Source of the DNA: Streptomyces laurentii
GTDB taxonomy: Bacteria; Actinomycetota; Actinomycetes; Streptomycetales; Streptomycetaceae
DNA length: 64,000 nucleotides
Reading direction: 5' to 3'
Assembly (NCBI GenBank): GCA_002355495.1
Contig: AP017424.1
Span: forward strand, 806,001 to 870,000
Part shown: piece by piece, positions 54,228 to 63,666 of the stretch
How positions within the stretch are numbered: position 1 is the first letter of the stretch
How the letters are laid out: each line of letters begins with the position of its first letter
Notes under the pieces: generated by a model
What the model saw: the letters and a program-made list of their open reading frames with translations, nothing else
What the model was told of the DNA's origin: nothing
The model's database searches: none
Position numbers and translations under genes: made by a program

Positions 54228-55385
54228 ATGTGGCCAGGACAGCAGCCGCCCGGGGGCGAGCAGAACCCGCAGGACCAGAGTCAGAACCCGTACGCCCAGC
54301 CGGGACCGCAGCCCGGCTACGGGGCGCCGAACCCGCAGCACCCTCAGCAGCCGAACCCGTACCAGCAGCCGACGATGCCCGCGGGTTTCGGCCAGGCGAG
54401 CCCGAATCCGGGTCAGCACCCGAACCCGGGCCAGCAGCCGGGGCAGCAGCCGAACCCGTACCAGCAGCCCGCGCAGCCCGGCGGCTACGGCCAGCCGAAC
54501 CCGTACCAGCAGCCGACCATGCCGGCCGGCCAGTACGCGGTGCCCGGCCCGCCCATGCCCGGCGGCGGTGACGGCGAGAAGAAGAAGCAGACCACCGTGG
54601 TGGCGATCGTCGCCGCCGTCGCCGTGCTCGCCGCGGCGGGCGTGGCCGGCTATCTGGTCCTCGGCAAGGACGACGACAAGAAGAACCAGGCCGAGGACCC
54701 CAAGGCGCCGCCGTCCTCCTCGCAGCCGAGTTCCTCGGCGTCCCCGTCGCTGGCCAACCCGCGCGCCGGCGCGTCGCACCAGCCGACGATCCCCGGCTGG
54801 AAGGTCGTCTACAACCCCAAGTACGGCACGCTGTTCGACGTCCCGCCGGAGTGGGAGGTCTCGAAGCCGGGTGTGATCACCTTCTTCGAGGACGAGGCGA
54901 AGGGCGACGGCTCCCCCGTCGTCACCATGACCTCGCCCGCGCACTTCAAGAGCAACTGGTGCACGTACGACACCGACAAGAACGGCACCGAGGAGACCTG
55001 GGGCCTCAGCACCGCCGGCACCAAGGGCGGCCAGGGCGCCAAGAACACCGACGAGGCGGCCTTCAACGAGGCCGGCAACTGGGTCTGGGCCGGCTACGCC
55101 CAGCACATGCCCAAGGGCACCATCAAGGTCACCAAGGCCGTCGAATACACGACGACCTCGGGCCTCAAGGGCAGCATGGCCACCGCCACCGCCCCGAACA
55201 TCAAGAAGCGCAACAAGTGCGAGTCGGACGGCAAGTCCGTCGCCTTCTCCTTCAAGAACGCCAAGGGCGACTACTCCTCCTTCGTGCTCTACGCCGCCAA
55301 GGGCGTGAACGACGAACTCCCGGACGCCACGGTCCAGAAGATCCTCGCGACCGTCCGACTGGCCCCGGAGACCCCGGAGTCGTGA
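54228..55385 (+). CDS. Membrane protein with Pro/Gln-rich cytoplasmic tail and extracellular domain
   Basis: A 385-residue protein. Residues 1-115 are repeats of P-N-P-Y-Q-Q-P type, common in actinobacterial membrane proteins of the cell-envelope and septum. One transmembrane helix at about 123-145 (VVAIVAAVAVLAAAGVAGYLVL) is followed by a Ser/Pro linker and an extracellular domain (about 185-385) with two Cys. No enzyme motif is recognised. TATCGT ends 8 bases before the ATG (leaderless). The downstream MFS gene overlaps by GTGA, so the two are coupled. Confidence 0.82.
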   Translation: MWPGQQPPGGEQNPQDQSQNPYAQPGPQPGYGAPNPQHPQQPNPYQQPTMPAGFGQASPNPGQHPNPGQQPGQQPNPYQQPAQPGGYGQPNPYQQPTMPAGQYAVPGPPMPGGGDGEKKKQTTVVAIVAAVAVLAAAGVAGYLVLGKDDDKKNQAEDPKAPPSSSQPSSSASPSLANPRAGASHQPTIPGWKVVYNPKYGTLFDVPPEWEVSKPGVITFFEDEAKGDGSPVVTMTSPAHFKSNWCTYDTDKNGTEETWGLSTAGTKGGQGAKNTDEAAFNEAGNWVWAGYAQHMPKGTIKVTKAVEYTTTSGLKGSMATATAPNIKKRNKCESDGKSVAFSFKNAKGDYSSFVLYAAKGVNDELPDATVQKILATVRLAPETPES

Positions 55386-56665
55386 CCCTGGTCCGCAGAC
55401 CCGACTGGGCCGGGCGGAACTACCTGCTGCTGACCGCCGCCGCGATCGTCACCAACCTGGGCACCCACGGTGCCCTGATCGCGGCGGCGTTCGCCGTCAT
55501 CCAGTCCGGCGGCGACGGCGGGGACGTCGGTCTGGTCGCGATGGCCCGCACGCTGCCGCTGGTGCTCTTCCTCCTCATCGGCGGCGCGATCGCCGACCGG
55601 GTGCCGCGGCACCGCGTGATGGTCGCGGCCAACGCCCTCAACTGCGTCTCGCAGGCGGTCTTCGCCGTGCTCGTCCTCACCGACGAGGCCCGGCTGTGGC
55701 ACATGATGCTGCTGACCGCGCTGTGCGGCACCGGGCAGGCTTTCTTCAGCCCGGCCGCGGAGGGCATGCTGATGTCCAGCGTGAGCGGCGAACAGGTCAG
55801 CCGCGCCTTCGCGCTCTTCCGTATGTCCATGCATGGCGCCGGAATCGGCGGGGCCGCGCTCGGCGGCGCGCTGATCACGGCCTTCGGGCCGGGCTGGGTG
55901 CTGGCCATCGACGCGGCGGCGTTCGCCGTGGCGGGCGGGCTGCGCGCCTTCCTCGACGTACGGCATATGCCCGAACGCGCGCCCGGTGGGGGGCTGCTCG
56001 CCGATCTACGCGAGGGCTGGGACGAGTTCGTCGGCCGCCCCTGGCTGTGGTCGATCGTCGCCCAGTTCTCGGTCGTGGTCGCGCTGGTCGGCGCGGCCGA
56101 GTCGGTGTACGGGCCACTGGTCGCCCGCGATGCGCTGGGCGGCGCCCGGCCGTGGGGGCTCGCGCTCGCCGCGTTCGGGGTGGGCACGCTGTGCGGCGCG
56201 GTCCTGATGATCCGGTGGAAACCGCGCCGGCTGCTGCTCGTGGGCACCCTGTGCGTGTTCCCGATCGCACTGCCGTCGGCGGCGCTCGCGGTGCCGCTCG
56301 ACGTGGTCGGGCTGTCCGCCGCCATGTTCGTCAGCGGAGTGGCGATCGAGGTGTTCGGCGTCTCCTGGATGACGGCGATGCACCAGGAGATCCCGGAGGA
56401 GAAGCTGTCCCGGGTCGCCGCCTACGACTGGTTCGGCTCGACGGCGATGCTGCCGCTCTCCACGGCCCTGGCCGGCCCCGCCGAGGCCGCCTTCGGCCGC
56501 GGCACCGCGCTGTGGGGCTCGGCGGTGATCATCGTCGTGGCCACCGCACTGGTGCTGCTGGTCCCGGACGTACGGAACCTGACGCGCCGTCCCGCGAAGC
56601 CCGTGGCTGCGGGCTCGGACGGTGCGGGGGTACGGAGCGAGGAGGCGGCGGCCCCGCGGCCGTGA
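55382..56665 (+). CDS. MFS transporter
   Basis: A 427-residue major facilitator with twelve predicted segments. The loop 2-3 motif is FLLIGGAIADRVPRHRVMV, similar to the drug-export branch, and TALCGTGQAFFSPAAEGML follows. The start GTG overlaps the previous stop (GTGA). Substrate unknown. The C-terminal tail is polar. Being coupled to a surface-exposed membrane protein suggests the two may function in envelope transport or export. Confidence 0.92.
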   Translation: MTLVRRPDWAGRNYLLLTAAAIVTNLGTHGALIAAAFAVIQSGGDGGDVGLVAMARTLPLVLFLLIGGAIADRVPRHRVMVAANALNCVSQAVFAVLVLTDEARLWHMMLLTALCGTGQAFFSPAAEGMLMSSVSGEQVSRAFALFRMSMHGAGIGGAALGGALITAFGPGWVLAIDAAAFAVAGGLRAFLDVRHMPERAPGGGLLADLREGWDEFVGRPWLWSIVAQFSVVVALVGAAESVYGPLVARDALGGARPWGLALAAFGVGTLCGAVLMIRWKPRRLLLVGTLCVFPIALPSAALAVPLDVVGLSAAMFVSGVAIEVFGVSWMTAMHQEIPEEKLSRVAAYDWFGSTAMLPLSTALAGPAEAAFGRGTALWGSAVIIVVATALVLLVPDVRNLTRRPAKPVAAGSDGAGVRSEEAAAPRP

Positions 56666-56713
56666 CCGCCCCCGTCCGCCGAACCTTCGCCCGCGCCTTC
56701 GCGCGCGCCTTCG

Positions 56714-57559
56714 TCAGCCGATGCCGAAGGAGCCGTCCGGCGGCACCGGGGACGGCACCGCCTCGGTGTCCCGTACCGGCCGGGCCGCGCCGGTGAAGCG
56801 GGTCAGCGCCTCGCCCCACTCGACCCGCGCCGGGAAGGGATCGGCGGCGGTACGGCGGGCCAGGCCCGCGGTGTCGACCGGCCGGTCCGAGGCCACGAGC
56901 ACCACGTTGCCGAAGCGGCGGCCGCGCAGCACCGCCGGTTCGGCGATCCTCACCAGTTCGGGGAAGACGGCCGCGAAGGTGGCGAGCTGGGCGCGGAGGA
57001 AGGCGAACGGGGCGCCGTCCGCGAGGTTCGCCGCGTAGGTGCCGCCCGGCCGGAGGACGCGTCGCGCCTCGCGCGCGTACTCGACGGACGTGAGGTGCGC
57101 CGGGACCCGCGAGCCGCCGAAGACGTCGGCGATCAACAGGTCGGCGGAGTCGTCGGGCGCGGCCTCCAGCCACTCCCGGGCGTCAGCGCCGTGCACCTCG
57201 ATGCCGGAGCCGGGCGGCAGCGGCAGGTGCTCGGCGACGAGCGCGAGCAGCCCCCGGTCCGCCTCGGCCACCTGCTGCCGGGAGCCGGGCCGGGTGGCGG
57301 CGAGGTACCGGGGCAGGGTGAGCGCCCCGCCGCCCAGGTGGACGACGTCGAGCGGGACGCCGGGCTCGGCGGCGTGGTCGGCGACATGGGCGAGCCGCTG
57401 GGCGTACTCGAACTCCAGGTGGGCCGGGTCGTCGAGGTCGACGTACGACTGGGGCGCGCCGTCGACCGTGAGCAGCCAGCCCCGCTCGGTGTCCACGTCG
57501 GGCATGAGCCGGGCGGTGCCCCAGTCGACGTCACGGATGACGGGAATCTGCTCGTTCAC
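56714..57559 (-). CDS. Spermidine synthase-like methyltransferase-fold protein
   Basis: A 281-residue protein of the SpeE-like family: LDVVHLGGGALTLPRYLAATRPGSRQ is the SAM/dcSAM-binding glycine motif, IEVHGADAREWL and LLIADVFGG the aspartate motifs. Many actinobacterial members are fused to or accompany transporters and may not make spermidine. I recall Streptomyces homologues beginning in the same way with a GTG, so I keep this start even though its ribosome site is poor. Convergent with the MFS gene. Confidence 0.85.
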   Translation of the reverse strand: MNEQIPVIRDVDWGTARLMPDVDTERGWLLTVDGAPQSYVDLDDPAHLEFEYAQRLAHVADHAAEPGVPLDVVHLGGGALTLPRYLAATRPGSRQQVAEADRGLLALVAEHLPLPPGSGIEVHGADAREWLEAAPDDSADLLIADVFGGSRVPAHLTSVEYAREARRVLRPGGTYAANLADGAPFAFLRAQLATFAAVFPELVRIAEPAVLRGRRFGNVVLVASDRPVDTAGLARRTAADPFPARVEWGEALTRFTGAARPVRDTEAVPSPVPPDGSFGIG

Positions 57560-57696
57560 CCCTTCATTGTGCCGGGGCCGCGGACCGCTCCCGTCGGCGG
57601 TGCCCACCGTGACCAGGCGTGCGGCACCGACCCCGACCGGCGGCAAGGTGCCGCACCCGACCTGAGGCGCTCGCACCGACCCCGCGGCCGCGGTGC

Positions 57697-58569
57697 TCAG
57701 CCCGCCCAGACCGCGGCGACCGCCTTCGCGTGGGCGGCGGCCTGGGCGCGTCCGGCGCGGGCGGCCGGGACGCGGCGGGCCGGGTCGAGCGAGTTCCGGC
57801 CGAAGGCCCGCTTCGACTCGGCGTCCGGGGTGACGACCTCGACCCGGGCGCCCGCGGCGGCGAGGTCGGCGCCCTGGCGGTCCGGGGACACGATCACCTT
57901 GTTGCCGGAGCCGTTGGGCGCGATGATCACGACGCGCTCGTACCCGGCGGCGAGGTGCGCGTTGGCGGTGGAGTGGACGCCGCCGTCGATCCAGCGGCGG
58001 CCGGCCAGGTCGACGACCGGCCAGACGCCGGGGATGGCGCAGCTGGCGGTGACGGCATCGACGAGGGACACGTCCGCGTACGGGCCGGAGGCGGCGCCGT
58101 CGAAGGCGGCGAGTTCGCCGCTCTCGGCGTCGACGGCGGTGACCAGCAGACGCCGGTCGGGCCAGCTGACCTCGTGGTCGAACCGGCCGGCGACGACCTC
58201 GCGGCGGGCGGCGGGCGTGACGGTCTCGGCGGCCGCCGCGAGCCGGCCGAGCCGCTGCCCGTACTCCTCGGGCGTGTGCGAACGCAGCACCGCCACCGCG
58301 TACTTGGCGATCGCCCCGGCGCCGAGGTGGCCGGGAAGTTCGCCGGTGGGTTCGATGAGCTGGCTCTCGTACAGCGCGTCGAGCGACAGCTTCCCGGCGG
58401 CCACCTGGACCGCGGCGACGACACCCCCCGAGCTGCCGACGATCAGATCGGCGGTCGTGAGGTCCGTGCCGGTCTCGGCCAGCCCCTTCAGGATCCCGAT
58501 CTCCCACCCCGCGCCGGTCATTCCGCCCGCGCCGAGCACCAGTGCCGTACTCCCCGTTGTCTGCTTCAT
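57697..58569 (-). CDS. Patatin-like phospholipase
   Basis: A 290-residue Ser-Asp dyad lipase: oxyanion LGAGGMTGAGWEIG at about 12-25, nucleophile S47 in IVGSSGG, and the catalytic Asp in WIDGGVHSTANAHLAAG. Bacterial patatins hydrolyse phospholipids or acyl esters in the cytoplasm. ATG is preceded by an Arg-rich frame that I regard as non-coding. It is co-directional with the spermidine synthase-like gene, 137 bases apart, with no structure in between that I can support. Confidence 0.92.
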   Translation of the reverse strand: MKQTTGSTALVLGAGGMTGAGWEIGILKGLAETGTDLTTADLIVGSSGGVVAAVQVAAGKLSLDALYESQLIEPTGELPGHLGAGAIAKYAVAVLRSHTPEEYGQRLGRLAAAAETVTPAARREVVAGRFDHEVSWPDRRLLVTAVDAESGELAAFDGAASGPYADVSLVDAVTASCAIPGVWPVVDLAGRRWIDGGVHSTANAHLAAGYERVVIIAPNGSGNKVIVSPDRQGADLAAAGARVEVVTPDAESKRAFGRNSLDPARRVPAARAGRAQAAAHAKAVAAVWAG

Positions 58570-58647
58570 GAACCGAGTGTGCCGGACCCGGCGGGACGCG
58601 ATTCGGCCGGGGTACGGAATACCCCGCCCCACCCGAGTCCCGTGCTT

Positions 58648-59379
58648 TCAGCCGCTGTTGGGGCCTCCGATGTTCTTGAGCGCCTCGCGCGCCGAGAGCG
58701 GCGAGAGCCGGGAGGACTGCTCCGCGACGAAGGCACGGACGGCGTCCGGATCGGTCTTCGCGTACTCCCGCAGGCTCCATCCGATCGCCTTGCGGATGAA
58801 GAAGTCGGGGTGGCCGGAGCGGAGCAGGCAGTACGAGAAGAGCCGGCCGGCGTCGGTGGCGTCCTTGAAGCGCAGCTGGTGGAGGAGGGCGGTCCGGACG
58901 ATCCAGCGGTCGTCGTCGGTGATCCACTCGTCCATGCGGACGGCGAGCGCCGGATCGGCGGCGACGAGCGCGCCGACGACGTGCGCGGCGAGCAGGTCGA
59001 CGGTGTCCCACCAGGACACGGTGGTGACGAGGGTGCGGGCGACGGGAAGGAAGGCCGAGGAGCAGCGCCCGGCGTACCGGCGCAGGTAGTCGACGGCGAA
59101 GTAGTGGTACTCGCGCTCGGGCAGGGCGAAGCAGCGCAGCGCGACGGCCGCGCAGTCGGCCTCGGCGGGGGCGGGCAGACCGGCCAGGACCGTACGCGAC
59201 AGGGCGCGGCGCTCCGGCGTGCGCAGTCCGAGGAAGGGCGCCACGTCCTTCATGTACGCGGCCGTCTCCCCCGCCCGGACGGGGTCGCCGGCGGCCGGAT
59301 AGAGCTCGGTGAGCCGGGCGAGCACGGTGTCGGCGAGGGCACTGCCGGGAACGGCGCGATCCGGGGCTGCGGACGTCAT
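58648..59379 (-). CDS. AlkD-type DNA alkylation repair protein
   Basis: A 243-residue HEAT-like repeat DNA glycosylase of the AlkC/AlkD family: AAYMKDVAPFLGLRTPERR, REYHYFAVDYLRRYAGRC, VSWWDTVDLLAAHVVG, and DFFIRKAIGWSLREYAKTDP. AlkD removes positively charged alkylated bases such as 7-methylguanine without flipping. The Trp-Trp-Asp and Arg in RKAIGW are the expected DNA-facing residues. TAAGGT ends 7 bases before ATG (leaderless). With mug and sbcCD it is one of several repair genes here; I found no PafBC box for it. Confidence 0.93.
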   Translation of the reverse strand: MTSAAPDRAVPGSALADTVLARLTELYPAAGDPVRAGETAAYMKDVAPFLGLRTPERRALSRTVLAGLPAPAEADCAAVALRCFALPEREYHYFAVDYLRRYAGRCSSAFLPVARTLVTTVSWWDTVDLLAAHVVGALVAADPALAVRMDEWITDDDRWIVRTALLHQLRFKDATDAGRLFSYCLLRSGHPDFFIRKAIGWSLREYAKTDPDAVRAFVAEQSSRLSPLSAREALKNIGGPNSG

Positions 59380-59476
59380 GCGGTCACCTTAGGACCCGCC
59401 TTCCGGAGGCGGCGAGGAGTGGCGTGAGGGCGCACGGGTGCGGCGATCACGCCCCGGTGTCGGTTACGCTCCCCGC

Positions 59477-60199
59477 GTGCTTCTGTCGCCCAAGGCCCGG
59501 CTGGTGTATCTGGCCGTGATCCTGCTGTCCGCGGGGCTGTCGGTGCTGCTCTTCGAGCCGCAGCGGCTGCTCGCGTCGGGCTGGCCGCCGCAGCTGAGCG
59601 GGGCCGGCGCCGTCGTGGTGTTCGGGCTCGCGTACGGGGTGTGTACGGCGGCGCTGGTCCCGCGGCCGATCCTGAACCTGGCGGCGGGCGCCCTCTTCGG
59701 CAGCCTGTACGGGTTCGCGGGGGCGCTGGCCGGCACGGTCCTCGGCGCGGGCCTGTCCTTCGCGCTGGGCCGCGCGCTCGGGCAGGAGGCGCTGCGCCCG
59801 TACGTCCGGGGCCGCTGGATGAAGGCGGCGGACGGGCAGCTGAGCCGGCACGGGTTCCGGTCGATGCTGGCGATCCGGCTGTTCCCGGGGATGCCGTTCG
59901 CGGTGGCCAACTACGCGGCCTCGGTGTCCCGGATGCGGTACTCCTCCTTCCTCCTCGCGACCGGTCTCGGCTCCATGCCGAACACGGCGGCCTACGCGGT
60001 CGCGGGCAGCGAGGCGACCTCGCCCACGTCTCCGGCGTTCCTGGTCTCGGCCGGTTTCATCGTCGTGTCGGCCGCGGGCGCCGCGGTGGTGGGCTGGCGC
60101 AAACGCCACCACCTGCGCGGAGCGGGCCGACCGGACGTCGCCGCGGGAGACCTCGCGGCCGAGGGCAGCTCCGCCGAGCGCGAGCGCGTGACCGCATAA
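59477..60199 (+). CDS. TVP38/TMEM64-family membrane protein
   Basis: A 240-residue VTT-domain protein, related to DedA: LNLAAGALFGSLYGFAGALAGTVLGAGLSFALGR and FRSMLAIRLFPGMPFAVANYAASVSRMRYSSFLLATGLGSMP. Proposed roles include lipid scrambling or flipping. The GTG lies 6 bases after TACGCT, consistent with a leaderless mRNA; an upstream start would precede transcription. The tail is cytoplasmic and polar. Confidence 0.9.
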   Translation: MLLSPKARLVYLAVILLSAGLSVLLFEPQRLLASGWPPQLSGAGAVVVFGLAYGVCTAALVPRPILNLAAGALFGSLYGFAGALAGTVLGAGLSFALGRALGQEALRPYVRGRWMKAADGQLSRHGFRSMLAIRLFPGMPFAVANYAASVSRMRYSSFLLATGLGSMPNTAAYAVAGSEATSPTSPAFLVSAGFIVVSAAGAAVVGWRKRHHLRGAGRPDVAAGDLAAEGSSAERERVTA

Positions 60200-60458
60200 G
60201 AACGGGGAGCGGCGCGGCGTACGCACGCGGGGCGGCGGGAGTCTCTCCCCCGTACCTCGCCCGGTCGTGCCGCGAGCCGACGGACGGCCCCGGACGGCGG
60301 CCCCAAGGGCCCCGACCGGCCGCGCACCGGCCGCCCTTTTCGGGGCGCTCGCCCGCCACCCCGTACGGCCACGCTCTGTCCATGGCCCCGTCACCTTCGG
60401 GCGGTACGCTGCGCCCGACTGTTGACCGCACACGCACCTTCGGGACGGCCCTGCCCCC

Positions 60459-61337
60459 ATGAGTTGGTTCGAATCATTCATCCTCGGACTCGTCCAGGGG
60501 CTGACCGAGTTCCTCCCGATCTCGTCGAGCGCGCACCTGAGGCTCACCGCCGCGTTCTCCGGCTGGGAGGACCCCGGCGCCGCGTTCACCGCGATCACCC
60601 AGATCGGCACCGAGGCCGCCGTCCTGCTCTACTTCCGCAAGGACATCGTGCGGATCGTCTCCTCGTGGTTCCGCTCGCTGTTCGACAAGTCGATGCGGGG
60701 CGACCACGACGCCAAGATGGGCTGGCTGGTCATCGTCGGCTCCATTCCGATCGGCGTCCTCGGCGTCACGCTCAAGGACCAGATCGAGGGCCCGTTCCGC
60801 GATCTGCGGGTCACCGCCACCACCCTCATCGTCATGGGCATCGTCCTCGGCTTCGCCGACCGGCTCGCGGCCCGCGACGAACTCGGCGGCCGGCACCGTG
60901 CCGCGCGCGAGCGCAAGTCGCTGAAGGAACTGGGCGTCCGGGACGGTCTGATCTTCGGCGTCTGCCAGGCCATGGCGCTGATCCCGGGCGTCTCCCGGTC
61001 CGGCGCGACCATCTCCGGCGGTCTGTTCATGGGCTACACCCGTGAGGCCGCCGCCCGCTACTCCTTCCTGCTCGCCATCCCCGCCGTGCTGGCCTCCGGC
61101 GCCTTCGAGCTGAAGGACGCGGCCGAGGGCGGCCATGTGTCGTGGGGACCCACGTTCTTCGCCACGGTCATCGCCTTCGTGGTCGGCTACGCGGTGATCG
61201 CCTGGTTCATGAAGTTCATCACGACGAAGTCCTTCATGCCGTTCGTGATCTACCGGATCGCCCTCGGCATCCTGCTGTTCATCCTGGTCGGCATGGGAGT
61301 CCTCAGCCCGGACGCGGGCGAGCCCGCCGCCGGCTGA
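60459..61337 (+). CDS. uppP: Undecaprenyl-diphosphatase (bacitracin resistance, BacA type)
   Basis: Recycles undecaprenyl diphosphate to the monophosphate carrier used for peptidoglycan. The 292-residue integral membrane enzyme has both active-site loops: GLTEFLPISSSAHLRL (E17, S23 region) and PGVSRSGATISGG at about 176-188. Length is typical, with an added loop (RHRAARERKSLKELGVRDG). The 259 bases before it hold no gene; a GC-rich hairpin followed by CCCTTTT at about 60317-60345 may end the upstream transcript. Confidence 0.96.
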   Translation: MSWFESFILGLVQGLTEFLPISSSAHLRLTAAFSGWEDPGAAFTAITQIGTEAAVLLYFRKDIVRIVSSWFRSLFDKSMRGDHDAKMGWLVIVGSIPIGVLGVTLKDQIEGPFRDLRVTATTLIVMGIVLGFADRLAARDELGGRHRAARERKSLKELGVRDGLIFGVCQAMALIPGVSRSGATISGGLFMGYTREAAARYSFLLAIPAVLASGAFELKDAAEGGHVSWGPTFFATVIAFVVGYAVIAWFMKFITTKSFMPFVIYRIALGILLFILVGMGVLSPDAGEPAAG

Positions 61338-61354
61338 CCCCGGCCGCTCGTCCC

Positions 61355-61403
61355 GGCTTCACGGCGTCCGTCCAAGACCGTCCGAGACGGACGCCGCGAA
61401 GCC
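61355..61403 (+). terminator. Terminator after uppP
   Basis: GGCTTC-A-CGGCGTCCGTC pairs with GACGGACGCCG-C-GAAGCC (one mismatch) around a 13-base loop, 17 bases after the stop. Confidence 0.75.
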
Positions 61404-61453
61404 ACCCGCGCACGCCCCTTGGCCCCGCGCCCCCGCTGTCCGACACTGAGCCG

Positions 61454-61891
61454 ATGACGCAGCGCGTGGATCTCGCCGCCGTGATGGCCCGGCTCGCCGT
61501 CGACGATCTGGTCACCGGCTACGCGATGGCCGTGGACGACGCCGACTGGACGGCGTACCGGGCGCTGTTCGCGCCGGGCGCGCGGGCCGACTACCGCTCC
61601 TCGGGCGGGATCGAGGGCCCGGTGGAGGAGGTCGCCGACTGGCTCGCGGAGTCGATCCGGCTGTTCCCCGTACGCCAGCACCTCATCGTCAACCGCCGGA
61701 TCACCCTGCGGGACCCGGACGGCTACGCGGGCGACACGGCGACCGTCCGGGCCGACTACCTCAACCCGATGCGGTTCGCCTCCGGCGCGGAGTTCGTCGC
61801 GGGCGGGCGGTACGCCTTCACCGCGCTCCGCGGGGCCGAGGGCTGGCGGCTGGGCTCGGTGGTCGTCGAGGAGAAGTGGCGCCGGATGTGA
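61454..61891 (+). CDS. SnoaL-like (NTF2-fold) protein
   Basis: A 145-residue protein with the SnoaL_4-type start VMARLAVDDLVTGYAMAVDDADWTAYRALFAPGARADYR and a C-terminal sheet ending WRLGSVVVEEKWR. The fold is shared by scytalone dehydratase-like and polyketide cyclase-like enzymes as well as ligand-binding proteins. Catalytic residues cannot be fixed; D27/D30 and H76 are candidates. No ribosome site before the ATG. Probably monocistronic. Confidence 0.85.
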   Translation: MTQRVDLAAVMARLAVDDLVTGYAMAVDDADWTAYRALFAPGARADYRSSGGIEGPVEEVADWLAESIRLFPVRQHLIVNRRITLRDPDGYAGDTATVRADYLNPMRFASGAEFVAGGRYAFTALRGAEGWRLGSVVVEEKWRRM

Positions 61892-62016
61892 GGCGGCCCG
61901 GCGCCCGCTCCGCTCCCCGGCCCGCCCCGGATCCCGCCCTCCCCCGTCCGGCTCCCCGCCGGCCAGCCCGGGCGCCCGGGCGCGCGCACACTGGAGGCGA
62001 CTCCTGGAGGCACGGC

Positions 62017-63666
62017 ATGCGGACAGCGTTCGCCGCGAGCGCCCGGGCCACGACCGCGCAGGGGGGCCGCTGGTCCGGAACCGGGCGGTCCGCGCTCGCG
62101 CTCGTCCTCGGCGGCCTGCCGGTGTTCGCCTTCCCCACCCCCGACCTGTGGTGGTGGGCGTACGTCTGTCTCGTCCCGCTGCTCCTGCTGATCCGTACGG
62201 CTCCGACCGCGCGCCGCGCCGGGTACGACGGCTGGTGCGGGGGCACCGGCTTCATGCTGGCCGTGCACCACTGGCTGCTGCCGAGCCTGAACGTCTTCCT
62301 GGTCGTCCTGGCCGTGCTGTTCGGTCTGCTGTGGCTGCCGTGGGGCCGGCTGGTACGGGCGCTGCTGGGCGGGACGCCGTCGCCGTGGCGGGCCGGGGCC
62401 GCCCTCGTCCTGATCCCCTCCGGCTGGCTGATGATCGAGCTGGTCCGGTCCTGGCAGGGCCTCGGCGGCCCCTGGGGACTGCTGGGGGCGAGCCAGTGGG
62501 AGGTGCCGGCCGCTCTGCGACTGGCGTCGGTCGGCGGGGTGTGGCTGCTGAGCGGCCTCGTGGTGGCGGTGAACACGGCCCTGGCGCTGCTCGTCGCCGC
62601 CTCGTCGCGGGTCCGGCGCAGTGCGCGGTCCCGCCATGCCGCGCTCGCCGGTCTGGCCGGACTCCTCGGCTGCGTCCTCCTCCTCGGTCTCGCCCCATGG
62701 GCGGTCCCGGCTCCGCGTACCACCGGCAAGGTGGTCCGGATCGGCGTCGTCCAGGCCGGTCTGCTCGGCGGGGCGGTCGGCGCGGCGCGGCGCTTCGACC
62801 GGGGCGAGGAGCTGACCCGGACGCTGGCCGGGCAGCGCCTGGACCTGGTGGTGTGGGGGGAGAGCAGCGTCGGCGCCGACCTGCGGACCCGGCCGGATCT
62901 CGCGGCCCGCGTCGCCGCGCTCTCACGGGAGGTCGGCGCGGACGTCCTGGTGAACGTGGACGCGCACCGCTCCGACCGGCCCGGCATCTACAAGAGCGCG
63001 GTCCTGGTCGGTCCCGAGGGGCCGACGGGGCAGCGGTACGACAAAATGCGGCTGGTCCCGTTCGGCGAGTACATCCCGCTGCGGCCGCTGCTCGGCTGGG
63101 CGACCTCGGTCGGCAAGGCGGCGGAGGTGAACCGGCGGCGCGGCACCGCCCCGGTGGTGATGACGCTGCCGCCCGGGGCCACGGGTTCGCCCGGGCTGCG
63201 GATCGGCCCGCTGATCTGCTTCGAGACGGCGTTCCCCGACATGAGCCGGCATCTGGCCGACATGGGGGCGCAGGTGATCGTCGCGCAGTCGGCCACGTCG
63301 ACCTTCCAGGACAGCTGGGCCCCGGCGCAGCACGCCTCGCTCGGCGCGCTGCGGGCGGCGGAGACGGGGCGGCCGATGGTGCACGCGACGCTGACCGGGA
63401 TCAGCGCCGCGTACACGCCCGACGGGCGGCGGACCGGTCCGGTGCTCGGCACCGACCGCAGCGCCACCGCCGTCTACACGCTGCCGCTGTCCGACACCCG
63501 GACCGGATACGACCGGCTCGGGCCGTGGCCGGTGTACGCGGCGGGCCTGGCGCTGCTCGTGGCCGGCGCGGTGGGCGCGGCGGGCCGGTTCAGGACGCCT
63601 GGGCGAGGACCTCGCGCACCACGTACTCGCACAGCTCGTGGGTCCGCAGGGCGTCCCGGGCACTGA
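62017..63666 (+). CDS. lnt: Apolipoprotein N-acyltransferase
   Basis: Third step of lipoprotein maturation. The 549-residue protein has an N-terminal membrane domain (about six segments to residue 225) and a periplasmic-side nitrilase domain with the triad E282 (VVWGESSVG), K343 (RYDKMRLVPFGEY) and C401 (LICFETAFP). A final transmembrane helix (PVYAAGLALLVAGAVGAAG) precedes a basic 27-residue tail. The ATG has GGAGG 6 bases upstream. The tail's last 77 bases overlap the convergent oxidoreductase gene, which is unusual; the tail is poorly conserved and may vary. Confidence 0.95.
   Translation: MRTAFAASARATTAQGGRWSGTGRSALALVLGGLPVFAFPTPDLWWWAYVCLVPLLLLIRTAPTARRAGYDGWCGGTGFMLAVHHWLLPSLNVFLVVLAVLFGLLWLPWGRLVRALLGGTPSPWRAGAALVLIPSGWLMIELVRSWQGLGGPWGLLGASQWEVPAALRLASVGGVWLLSGLVVAVNTALALLVAASSRVRRSARSRHAALAGLAGLLGCVLLLGLAPWAVPAPRTTGKVVRIGVVQAGLLGGAVGAARRFDRGEELTRTLAGQRLDLVVWGESSVGADLRTRPDLAARVAALSREVGADVLVNVDAHRSDRPGIYKSAVLVGPEGPTGQRYDKMRLVPFGEYIPLRPLLGWATSVGKAAEVNRRRGTAPVVMTLPPGATGSPGLRIGPLICFETAFPDMSRHLADMGAQVIVAQSATSTFQDSWAPAQHASLGALRAAETGRPMVHATLTGISAAYTPDGRRTGPVLGTDRSATAVYTLPLSDTRTGYDRLGPWPVYAAGLALLVAGAVGAAGRFRTPGRGPRAPRTRTARGSAGRPGH

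Noticed and set aside
60464..60476. GGTTCGAATC resembling a tRNA T-loop
   Set aside because: It is codons 3-6 of uppP (WFES) and no acceptor or anticodon stem surrounds it.
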